This document shows, in pieces, positions 37,093 through 42,935 of a stretch of 42,935 nucleotides of DNA. The notes under the pieces are model-generated. The model worked only from the letters and a program-made list of their open reading frames with translations. It did not search any database and had not been told where the DNA came from. Each line of letters begins with the position of its first letter. Position 1 is the stretch's first letter. A program made the translations under genes and the position numbers. Origin of the DNA: Candidatus Pelagibacter communis (GTDB lineage Bacteria > Pseudomonadota > Alphaproteobacteria > Pelagibacterales > Pelagibacteraceae); the NCBI GenBank assembly GCA_001180065.1, contig CVSM01000121.1, positions 1 through 42,935 on the forward strand. Direction: 5' to 3'.

Positions 37093-37758
37093 ATGACATT
37101 TTGTCTAGAATCAACCTTAATTAAACCAGAAAATAAAGAAAAGATTAAAAGTGCAGTTATTTTATTACATGGCTATGGAGGAGATGGAAAAGATATAAGT
37201 ATTTTATCTCTTAATTGGAAAAGATATTTGCCAAATACAGTTTTTATTTGTCCAAATGGTCATGAAAAATGTTCAATTAATTCATCTGGATATCAATGGT
37301 TTGATTTAACAAAAGATGATCCAGATCATATTTTGAATGAAACAAAAAAGGCTGAAAATAAGTTAAATATATTCATTGATCAGATAAAAAAAGAATATAA
37401 CTTAGAAAATAATAAAATTTGTTTGTCTGGATTTAGCCAAGGTTGCATGATGTCGATAAATTTAGGATTAATTTCAGATCAAGAATATGCTTGTATAGTA
37501 GGATTTTCTGGAAAAATTATTAATCAAGATGATTTAAAATCTAGAAAAAAAGTTTCGACCCCTACTCTACTTATTCACGGTGACTCAGATCAAGTAGTAC
37601 CTCCTAATTTTATGTTAGAAGCAAAAGACTTTTTCATTAGAAATAATATTAAAATAGAAACTCGTTTAATTGAAAAGTGCGACCATCAAATTCCTGTTGA
37701 AGCATCAAGTATTGCGTTAGAATATATTAAAAAAAATTTAATGACTACAAAATATTGA
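37093..37758 (+). CDS. Phospholipase/carboxylesterase family alpha/beta hydrolase
   Basis: The 221-residue product from the ATG at 37093 matches the PF02230 carboxylesterase family. It has 'AVILLHGYGGDGKD' (oxyanion region), the nucleophile elbow 'LSGFSQGCM', the catalytic Asp in 'HGDSDQVVP' and His in 'CDHQIP'. An in-frame ATG at 37051 would add 14 non-conserved residues and overlap the HIG1 gene. No signal peptide is seen, so it is cytoplasmic. Substrate is unknown. Confidence 0.83.
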   Translation: MTFCLESTLIKPENKEKIKSAVILLHGYGGDGKDISILSLNWKRYLPNTVFICPNGHEKCSINSSGYQWFDLTKDDPDHILNETKKAENKLNIFIDQIKKEYNLENNKICLSGFSQGCMMSINLGLISDQEYACIVGFSGKIINQDDLKSRKKVSTPTLLIHGDSDQVVPPNFMLEAKDFFIRNNIKIETRLIEKCDHQIPVEASSIALEYIKKNLMTTKY

Positions 37759-37789
37759 AATAAAGATTTAATTAAGCTAAAATTAGATA

Positions 37790-38359
37790 ATGAATAATTT
37801 AATTGAGAAAGAACTTTCTTTAGAAAAATGTCCTGCACTGGTTTTAAATGCAGATTACAGACCATTGAGCTATTATCCATTATCATTATGGTCATGGCAG
37901 GATACTGTCAAATCTGTATTTTTAGACAGAGTTATAATAGTTAGTAATTATGATAGGGTTGTTAGAAGTCCGTCATTTAACATGCAATTACCTAGTGTTA
38001 TTGCTTTAAAGGATTATATTATTCCTCAATCAAAACCAAGTTTTACGAGATTTAATGTTTTTTTAAGAGATAAATTTTCTTGTCAATATTGTGGAAGTAG
38101 AGATGAACTCACATTTGACCATTTATTACCTAGGTCAAAAGGCGGAGAAACAAATTGGGATAATGTTGTAACTGCTTGCTCTTCATGCAATGTAAAGAAA
38201 GGTGGAAAATTATTAAAATTATCTGGCATGAAACTGAACCAATATCCTTTTCAACCTTCTACAGAAGATTTACATCGTAATGGCAAGAATTTTCCACCAA
38301 ACTATCTACATAAGAGTTGGATGGATTATTTATATTGGGATGTCGAGTTGGAGTCTTAA
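37790..38359 (+). CDS. HNH endonuclease family protein
   Basis: The 189-residue protein has an N-terminal segment 'CPALVLNADYRPLSYYPLSLW' (in two joined parts) and an HNH domain with 'CQYCGSRDELTFDHLLPRSKGG', 'NWDNVVTACSSCN' and 'KKGGK'. The two CxxC pairs bind zinc, and the DH plus Asn form the nuclease site. Proteins with this exact layout are conserved single-copy genes in alphaproteobacteria; their role is not established to my knowledge, so I do not link it to a restriction system. It converges on coq7 with a three-base gap. Confidence 0.85.
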   Translation: MNNLIEKELSLEKCPALVLNADYRPLSYYPLSLWSWQDTVKSVFLDRVIIVSNYDRVVRSPSFNMQLPSVIALKDYIIPQSKPSFTRFNVFLRDKFSCQYCGSRDELTFDHLLPRSKGGETNWDNVVTACSSCNVKKGGKLLKLSGMKLNQYPFQPSTEDLHRNGKNFPPNYLHKSWMDYLYWDVELES

Positions 38360-38362
38360 AAC

Positions 38363-38893
38363 TTATACTTTTTCAGAAATACGAATGGCTATTTTTGAAC
38401 CAGTTTTAATTATTTTATCCATAATTGAGTATAGACCTTTTTTTGAAGCACCTTCTTCATATGCTATATCTTTATGATCAAGTTCATCTTGCCTAAATTT
38501 AGTTATTTTTTTTTTTAATTCTTTTTCTTCAGGACCCAATTGATTAATTTGATTTAAATAATGTTTATCTATTACTTCTTCAACTGATGCAGTACATAGC
38601 ATTGCTGCTTTTTTCCCCAATAAAGTTGATCCAAAACCTAAACCTACACCTAATAAATCCCATAAAGGTAAAAACTTTGTAGGTTTAATATTTCTTTTTT
38701 TTATTTCAGTTTCGAAGAATTGACAATGCTCTATCTCGTGTTCTTTCATATCCTCAATAGTTTTTTTTAAATTGTCATCTTTGACAATAGTATTTAATGC
38801 CAATAATTGACCTTCATAAATTTTTACAGCACCTCTTTCACCAGCATGATCTACTCTTATAAACTCTTCAACTTTATTGTCTGTTTTTTTCAT
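38363..38893 (-). CDS. coq7: Demethoxyubiquinone hydroxylase (Coq7/UbiF-type)
   Basis: The 176-residue di-iron enzyme hydroxylates the ring in ubiquinone synthesis. It has 'IRVDHAGERGAVKIYEGQ', 'EHEIEHCQFFE', 'VEEVIDKHYLNQ' and 'QDELDHKDIAYEEGA', giving the Glu and ExxH ligands of the di-iron site. Together with ubiE and ubiB it makes three ubiquinone genes in this window. The 5' end overlaps the end of dsbB by 20 bases. Confidence 0.94.
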   Translation of the reverse strand: MKKTDNKVEEFIRVDHAGERGAVKIYEGQLLALNTIVKDDNLKKTIEDMKEHEIEHCQFFETEIKKRNIKPTKFLPLWDLLGVGLGFGSTLLGKKAAMLCTASVEEVIDKHYLNQINQLGPEEKELKKKITKFRQDELDHKDIAYEEGASKKGLYSIMDKIIKTGSKIAIRISEKV

Positions 38894-39362
38894 AAATTGT
38901 ATAAACTTTTGATAATATAATCATAAAAAATAAACTAATAATTATATTAATACTTGTTAGTGATAATCCAAAAATCCTAAATGTCACATCTTTACAGCTT
39001 ACAATTCTCTCATTTAATTGTTTAAGTAAATCTTCTTTTGTAATATTTTCTGTAAAATTTTTAGCATTACAAACTGCTGATTCTTGAAAAAATCCCTGCT
39101 CAATACCGTAATGATAAATTGATATAGCTAAAGAAAAAGCAGAAGTTAAAATTAATAGTAACACAATAAATTTTTTATTCTTTTCTAAAATAAAAATTGA
39201 GATTATCAATATGATACTTAATCCATAAGGAATTCTTTCTATTAAACATAAATTACATGGTTTATGGCCGAGAACATACTCTATGAAATATGCAGAAATT
39301 AATGAAACTATACTTAATATTAAAATTAGATTTAAGTAAAATTTAGCTTTTAAATTAAACAT
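38874..39362 (-). CDS. Disulfide bond formation protein B (DsbB-like)
   Basis: The 162-residue membrane protein has four hydrophobic helices, the first redox pair 'CNLCLIERIPYG' (Cys36, Cys39) and a second pair Cys98 and Cys123 in the large periplasmic loop, as in DsbB. It passes electrons from DsbA-type thiol oxidases to ubiquinone. The gene overlaps the yqaA-like gene by eight bases and coq7 by 20 bases, tying disulfide formation to ubiquinone supply. Confidence 0.9.
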   Translation of the reverse strand: MFNLKAKFYLNLILILSIVSLISAYFIEYVLGHKPCNLCLIERIPYGLSIILIISIFILEKNKKFIVLLLILTSAFSLAISIYHYGIEQGFFQESAVCNAKNFTENITKEDLLKQLNERIVSCKDVTFRIFGLSLTSINIIISLFFMIILSKVYTIYEKNRQ

Positions 39363-39960
39363 AAAATTTAAAGATTAAATAAATTACCACAGCTATAATA
39401 ACAATTAAAATTCCAACAACAGTGAACCATCTTGTACCATGTTCATGCATAAATTTAGTAAATATATCTCCAAATTTATAAGAAAAATATGCGACTATAA
39501 AAAAACGCAGGCCTCTAGAGATTAAACTTATGAAAATAAAGATAAAAAAATTAAATCCTATTAGACCACTAGCTATAGTAAAAACTTTATAAGGAAGAGG
39601 AGTGAAACCTGCCAAAAAAAGAATACTCAACCAAGCATAAAAACCGTCACTACTTATTAGATTATTCTTGATATTTGATAACTTATTTTCATAGCCATAA
39701 AAGCTCATAATTTGTGATCCAAAATCAAAAAAAAAGGCTCCTATAAAATAACCTAGCATACCACCCAAAACTGAAAAAACGGTTGTTATAAAAAAAATCT
39801 TTATAAAGTCATTTTTTTTTGAAATAACCATAGGTATTATCATTACATCTGGAGGAATTGGAAAAAAGGAACTTTCAATAAATGAAACAGCAGCTAAATA
39901 TAATTTTGAACTTTTATGAGCCGCTAATTCTAAACATTTTTTATAAAGTTTATTAAACAT
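39355..39960 (-). CDS. YqaA/DedA-like membrane protein (SNARE-associated family)
   Basis: The 201-residue integral membrane protein contains 'VSFIESSFFPIPPDVMIIPMV' (in two joined parts) and 'LGGMLGYFIGAFFFDFG' and 'AGFTPLPYKVFTIASGL', the motifs of the YqaA branch of the DedA family. These proteins are envelope transporters or flippases of poorly defined substrate. It is first in the yqaA-dsbB-coq7 run, and 59 bases separate its start from the tRNA-Leu gene on the other strand. Confidence 0.87.
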   Translation of the reverse strand: MFNKLYKKCLELAAHKSSKLYLAAVSFIESSFFPIPPDVMIIPMVISKKNDFIKIFFITTVFSVLGGMLGYFIGAFFFDFGSQIMSFYGYENKLSNIKNNLISSDGFYAWLSILFLAGFTPLPYKVFTIASGLIGFNFFIFIFISLISRGLRFFIVAYFSYKFGDIFTKFMHEHGTRWFTVVGILIVIIAVVIYLIFKFYV

Positions 39961-40019
39961 TTTTTGGTTTTATTATAATTTTAGTTCTTATACTATTTAA
40001 TTAATTATTAAATAATTAG

Positions 40020-40104
40020 GGGCGAATGGCGGAACTGGTAGACGCGCACGACTCAAAATCGTGTTTCGCAAGAAGTGAGAGTTCGATTCTCTCTTCGCCC
40101 ACCA
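40020..40104 (+). tRNA. tRNA-Leu (anticodon CAA)
   Basis: The acceptor stem GGGCGAA (40020-40026) pairs with TTCGCCC (40094-40100), followed by discriminator A and an encoded CCA. The D-arm has GGCGGAACTGGTAGACGC, the anticodon stem CACGA/TCGTG encloses the loop CTCAAAA with anticodon CAA, a long variable arm typical of tRNA-Leu follows, and the T-arm contains GTTCGATTC. The following protein gene starts only four bases after the CCA. Confidence 0.96.
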
Positions 40105-40108
40105 AATT

Positions 40109-41818
40109 ATGGAATTGAATAAAATAAACAGTTTAGTAGAACTTTTTTTTACAAAGTATAAAGAAATTAATTCAATTTCTGAAAAACCATTTTTAAAATG
40201 GTTAAAAGAAAATGAAAAAGATTTTTTAACTTGGCAACAAGTTGCATCAAAAATTCAAATTTTATCTGAACATTTAAGAATAAAGTTGAATAAAGGAGAC
40301 AGGTGTATCTTATTATCTGAAAATCGACCTGAATGGCTTATCTCTGATATATCAATAATGAATGCAGGTGGTGTTACGGTACCATTGTTTACAACTTATT
40401 CAGAGAAAGACTATGAGTACATTATTAATGATTGTAAGCCAAAAATTTGTATCGTCTCTAATGAAATCCAATTAAAAAAAATTGAAAAATTTATCTCTGA
40501 TGAGATTAAAGTTTTATCCATTGAAAACTTAAACGAAAGAGTTGAGAATATAGAAAATATCTTTAATGAACATTCAAAAAAAAATAAATCAAATCCTCAT
40601 ATAAGTTTTAATCAAAATCTTGAAAGAAAAGATCTTGCTTGCATCATTTATACATCTGGCACAACTGGCAATCCTAAAGGTGTAATGCTTAGTCATGGAG
40701 GAATTTTATCAAATTGTGAAGGAGCTCAAGAAATATTAAATCAATTAGTTCAAAATAGTGAACCTACTTTTTTGACATGGTTACCGTTATCTCATTCATA
40801 TGAGCATGCAGTTCAATTTGTTCAAATTTCGCTTGGTGCAAAAATTTATTATGCTGAAAGTCTAGAGAAGTTGTTATCAAATATGTCTATTGCAAAACCC
40901 ACAATTATGACAGCTGTCCCAAGATTTTATCAAAATTTATACAGCAAAATTTCAATTAATTTTTCAAAACAGAAAGGTTTTAAAAAAAAATTGATTTCAT
41001 CCACGATTTCACTCGGAATTAAAAAACTTAATAATGAGAATTTAACATTTAGAGAAAAATTGATTAATTTCTTTTGTGAAAAACTAGTAAGAAAAAAGAT
41101 TAAAAATCAGTTCGGTGGAAAACTAAAGGCCTTTGTATCTGGGGGTGGCGCCTTAGACCAAAAAATTGGAGAATTTTTAAACGCTATAGGATTGCCTACT
41201 CTTCAAGGTTACGGTCTTACCGAGGCCTCACCTGTTGTGAGCTGTAATATTCCTGGAAAAATCAGAATCGACACAGTTGGGCCTCCTTTTAAAACAAACC
41301 AGGTAAATATAGCTGAAGATGGTGAAATTTTAGTAAAAGGTGAAAATGTAATGCTTGGTTATTGGAATATGAAAAAAGAGACATCTGATGTCATAATGGA
41401 TGGCTGGTTACATACTGGTGACATTGGAGAGATCACTGAAGATGGAAATTTAAAAATTACTGATAGAAAAAAAGAAATAATAGTTAGTCTTGGTGGCGAT
41501 AATATTTCACCGTCAAAAATAGAAAATTTATTAGTTTTAAATGAAAAAATTACACAAAGTTTTGTTTATGGAGATAAGAAAACTTATTTGGTAGCGCTAA
41601 TTGTTACTGAAAGTACCGAAAATAGAAAAGAAATTGAAATTTTTTTAGAAAATTTAAATAAAACTTTATCTTTAGTAGAAAAAGTCAAAAAATTTAAATT
41701 AATTAAAGAAGAATTTTCAATTGAAAATGGAATGTTAACACCAACACTAAAATTAAAAAGAAAAAAAATTTTAGAAAAATACAAAGAGGATTTAGAAAAA
41801 CTTTATCAATCTAAGTAA
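40109..41818 (+). CDS. AMP-dependent long-chain acyl-CoA synthetase
   Basis: The 569-residue ANL-superfamily enzyme has the P-loop-like 'IIYTSGTTGNPKGVMLSHGG', 'WLPLSHSYEH', 'LQGYGLTEASPVVS', 'GWLHTGDIGEITEDG' and 'ITDRKKEIIV', as in FadD/FAA-type fatty acyl-CoA synthetases. It activates fatty acids with ATP and CoA. No membrane anchor or signal peptide is visible. The ATG lies four bases after the tRNA-Leu CCA, so any ribosome-binding site would fall within the tRNA and the mRNA may be leaderless after processing. A terminator-like palindrome follows. Confidence 0.88.
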   Translation: MELNKINSLVELFFTKYKEINSISEKPFLKWLKENEKDFLTWQQVASKIQILSEHLRIKLNKGDRCILLSENRPEWLISDISIMNAGGVTVPLFTTYSEKDYEYIINDCKPKICIVSNEIQLKKIEKFISDEIKVLSIENLNERVENIENIFNEHSKKNKSNPHISFNQNLERKDLACIIYTSGTTGNPKGVMLSHGGILSNCEGAQEILNQLVQNSEPTFLTWLPLSHSYEHAVQFVQISLGAKIYYAESLEKLLSNMSIAKPTIMTAVPRFYQNLYSKISINFSKQKGFKKKLISSTISLGIKKLNNENLTFREKLINFFCEKLVRKKIKNQFGGKLKAFVSGGGALDQKIGEFLNAIGLPTLQGYGLTEASPVVSCNIPGKIRIDTVGPPFKTNQVNIAEDGEILVKGENVMLGYWNMKKETSDVIMDGWLHTGDIGEITEDGNLKITDRKKEIIVSLGGDNISPSKIENLLVLNEKITQSFVYGDKKTYLVALIVTESTENRKEIEIFLENLNKTLSLVEKVKKFKLIKEEFSIENGMLTPTLKLKRKKILEKYKEDLEKLYQSK

Positions 41819-41875
41819 AAATTTGATTATAAAGCGCATAAATATTAACTTTTTAAACATTTAAAAAAAAAAAAT

Positions 41876-41898
41876 AATTTGTTAACAAATTTTTTTTT
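41876..41898 (+). terminator. Terminator-like palindrome after the acyl-CoA synthetase gene
   Basis: AATTTG (41876-41881) pairs with CAAATT (41886-41891) around TTAA, a perfect 16-base palindrome, followed by T to 41898. An A-run lies upstream, so it may work in both directions. The stem is AU-rich and weak. Confidence 0.5.
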
Positions 41899-41924
41899 AT
41901 AAAATTTTTCTTTTAATTAAAGAA

Positions 41925-41953
41925 TTGACATAACGTGTATAAAAAAATAAAAA
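41925..41953 (+). promoter_or_regulatory. Candidate promoter of the basic microprotein gene
   Basis: A perfect -35 TTGACA at 41925-41930 is followed 17 bases later by a weak -10 TAAAAA at 41948-41953. The same TTGACA precedes katG. It fits the position of the stand-alone gene at 42005. Confidence 0.4.
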
Positions 41954-41963
41954 TAACATAACA

Positions 41964-41982
41964 ACGAATCAAATTGATTCGT
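41964..41982 (+). promoter_or_regulatory. Perfect 9-bp inverted repeat in the microprotein leader
   Basis: ACGAATCAA and TTGATTCGT are exact reverse complements around one A. The arms contain a GAATC and a GATTC, both GANTC sites of the kind methylated by CcrM in alphaproteobacteria. As RNA it would form an eight-pair hairpin with a three-base loop just before the ribosome-binding site. It could be an operator or an RNA control element. Confidence 0.55.
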
Positions 41983-42004
41983 TTAACTTAAAAGGGAGCT
42001 AAAG

Positions 42005-42081
42005 ATGCCTAAGAGAAGAAAAAAAGCAAAGAAGGCTAAGAAAAAAGCTAAGAAAAAAGCTAAAAAAGAAGAAGAAGATAA
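42005..42081 (+). CDS. Lysine/arginine-rich microprotein, end reached by a one-base shift in an A6 run
   Basis: A strong Shine-Dalgarno (AGGGAG at 41993-41998) is six bases before the ATG. The first 21 codons encode only Met, Pro, Lys, Arg and Ala in 'KKAKKKAKKKA' repeats. In the literal frame the coding then turns acidic ('EEEDN') and runs through the terminator and antisense to carD up to 42349, which is implausible. A -1 shift at AAAAAA (42062-42067) instead gives four Arg and a TAA at 42079-42081, just before the terminator, for a 25-residue polybasic peptide. The cause could be transcriptional slippage or a base missing from this sequence. I do not recognise the family; nucleic-acid or ribosome binding is only a guess from charge. 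Confidence 0.55.
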
Positions 42082-42100
42082 TTACTTAGTATTCTTTATT

Positions 42101-42143
42101 AAAAACGCTTCTCATAACGTAAAGTGTGAGAGGCGTTTTTTTT
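42101..42143. terminator. Bidirectional terminator between the microprotein gene and carD
   Basis: AAAAACGCTTCTCA (42101-42114) pairs with TGAGAGGCGTTTTT (42127-42140) with one G-U pair, around a 12-base loop. Eight T follow to 42143 on the plus strand, and a TTTTT tail follows on the minus strand. It is the strongest terminator in the window and serves both convergent genes, overlapping the last base pair of the carD stop. Confidence 0.88.
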
Positions 42144-42935
42144 ATTCCTCTAAAGACACTTCATTATCTGTCTCTGTGTCAGTAATCGTCTCTTCTACCG
42201 GGGGCAAGTTAGACGTAGACGGTTTTGGTGATGGTGTAATTTTAGTTTGGTCTACTAAATTTCTTTTTAAAGCTTTATCTAATTTTTTCTGGGTATCCTC
42301 TAAAGATATATTAAGTATAATTTTGAATTCTGATAATATTCTTTCATAAGCTTTTTCAAAAAGTTGTCTTTCACTATAAGATTGGTCAACCATCAGATCA
42401 TCACCTTTATTTAAGTCTCTCACTACCTCAGCTAGTTCATAAATTTTACCTGATGATATCTTTGCTTCATATTCTTGTGCTCTTCTACTCCACATAGATC
42501 TTTTTATTTTTGGTTTACTTTTAAGAATTGAGATACATTTGTTTACTTGGTTAATAGTCGCTAAGTGACGAAGATGGGACTGTTTATTTACAGGTACCAT
42601 CCCATTTGCTTTGTCTTTTTCAAATTTTATAACGTATGTTTCAACATCAATTCCACCAATATTAATTTTTTTAAATTCAGTGATTTGGCCAACACCGTGC
42701 TTGGGGTATACTACGTAATCTTTAATTTTATATTCTCTCTTTTCCGTATCTTGTTTTTTTACTTTTTTAATTTCTGGCTTTATTTCATTACTTTTTGAAA
42801 TTCTTAAGTTATCTGTTTTTGTATTTAATTTATTTTCGGTTTTATTTAATTGTTTTTTTTTATTAACTTTTTTAACTATAGGTTTAACTATTTTTTTTGT
42901 TTTTTTTGATAAATTTTTTTTTGATTTTGTATGAG
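42142..42935 (-). CDS. CarD/CdnL-family transcription factor with lysine-rich N-terminal extension (N-terminus outside window)
   Basis: The frame is open on the minus strand from the window edge to a TAA at 42142. The CarD RNA polymerase-interaction domain is 'YKIKDYVVYPKHGVGQITEF' followed by 'ETYVIKFEKDKANGMVPV'. The DNA-binding helical domain follows with 'SKPKIKRSMWSRRAQEYEAKI', 'IYELAEVVRDLNKGDD' and 'SYSERQLFEKAYERIL'. CarD/CdnL stabilises open promoter complexes, including rRNA promoters. At least 70 residues before the domain are rich in Lys and Asn, an extension beyond the usual 160-170-residue form, and an acidic tail 'TDTETDNEVSLEE' closes the protein. The start is not visible here. 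Confidence 0.88.
   Translation of the reverse strand, partial: HTKSKKNLSKKTKKIVKPIVKKVNKKKQLNKTENKLNTKTDNLRISKSNEIKPEIKKVKKQDTEKREYKIKDYVVYPKHGVGQITEFKKINIGGIDVETYVIKFEKDKANGMVPVNKQSHLRHLATINQVNKCISILKSKPKIKRSMWSRRAQEYEAKISSGKIYELAEVVRDLNKGDDLMVDQSYSERQLFEKAYERILSEFKIILNISLEDTQKKLDKALKRNLVDQTKITPSPKPSTSNLPPVEETITDTETDNEVSLEE

Noticed and set aside
37790-38359. HNH protein as part of a restriction or defence system
   Set aside because: No methylase, helicase or other defence gene is near, and the protein layout is that of a conserved housekeeping HNH family.
41821-41924. Long A and T runs as special elements
   Set aside because: Homopolymer runs are frequent throughout this AT-rich window; only those attached to clear stems were called terminators.
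42005-42349. Full 114-residue literal reading frame from the microprotein ATG
   Set aside because: It passes through a strong terminator and then runs antisense to the conserved end of carD, with a sudden change from basic to unrelated composition.
1-42935. CRISPR array, prophage, insertion sequence or genomic island
   Set aside because: No regularly spaced repeats, transposase, integrase or phage genes are visible, and gene order is conserved housekeeping order throughout.

Overview
The window is very AT-rich (by eye about 70% A+T or more), densely packed and full of alphaproteobacterial gene orders. Examples are fur-miaB-phoH-ybeY-lnt-metK, nusA-infB-rbfA-rpsO-pnp, fabA-fabB-fabI divergent from an irr-like gene, mutM divergent from ubiE-ubiB-coaBC-dut, rpsT-dnaA-dnaN, and argH-(small lipoprotein)-lysA. 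Together with minimal spacers, many 1-20 bp gene overlaps and missing operon members, this points to a streamlined marine alphaproteobacterium of the SAR11 group (Pelagibacterales). That is inference from gene content and composition. There are no insertion sequences, phage genes, CRISPR arrays or rRNA genes.

Layout. 1-1487: end of a Bax-type glucosaminidase and a convergent secreted polysaccharide deacetylase. 1435-7743: rightward housekeeping run tsaB (short), fur, miaB, phoH, ybeY, lnt, metK. 7754-14382: nusA-infB-rbfA-rpsO-pnp, preceded by a hairpin/T-run element; rimP, ylxR and truB are missing from their usual places. 14390-17785: a tightly overlapped three-gene unit of DUF4956 membrane protein, secreted CotH-like/beta-helix protein and VTC-domain protein, the most accessory-looking unit here. 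17805-20304: leftward fabA-fabB-fabI. 20398-23752: Fur-superfamily regulator (irr/perR-like), katG and an aspartyl hydroxylase-like oxygenase. 23757-28878: leftward ubiE-ubiB-coaBC-dut-moeB-like-SH3 protein. 28911-32868: mutM, rpsT, dnaA, dnaN. 32865-36309: leftward argH-lipoprotein-lysA-plsC. 36334-39960: tlpA-like, HIG1 protein, esterase, HNH, coq7, dsbB, yqaA-like. 40020-41818: tRNA-Leu(CAA) and an acyl-CoA synthetase. 41819-42143: a small stand-alone gene for a lysine/arginine-rich microprotein. 42142-end: carD, cut by the window edge.

Most interesting signals. (1) A nearly identical 17-bp operator, GTTTAGAATNATTATAA, lies before the irr/perR-like gene (shared with fabA) and inside the katG promoter; it differs by one base from the published PerR box and suggests a local peroxide/iron circuit. 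(2) The gene at 42005 has its own promoter-like -35, a perfect inverted repeat, a strong Shine-Dalgarno and a bidirectional terminator. It encodes a polybasic peptide whose natural end is reached only by a one-base shift in an A6 run. (3) The DUF4956-CotH-VTC unit is a candidate envelope phosphorylation or polyphosphate system. (4) Two 25-bp repeats with near-DnaA boxes lie upstream of dnaA.
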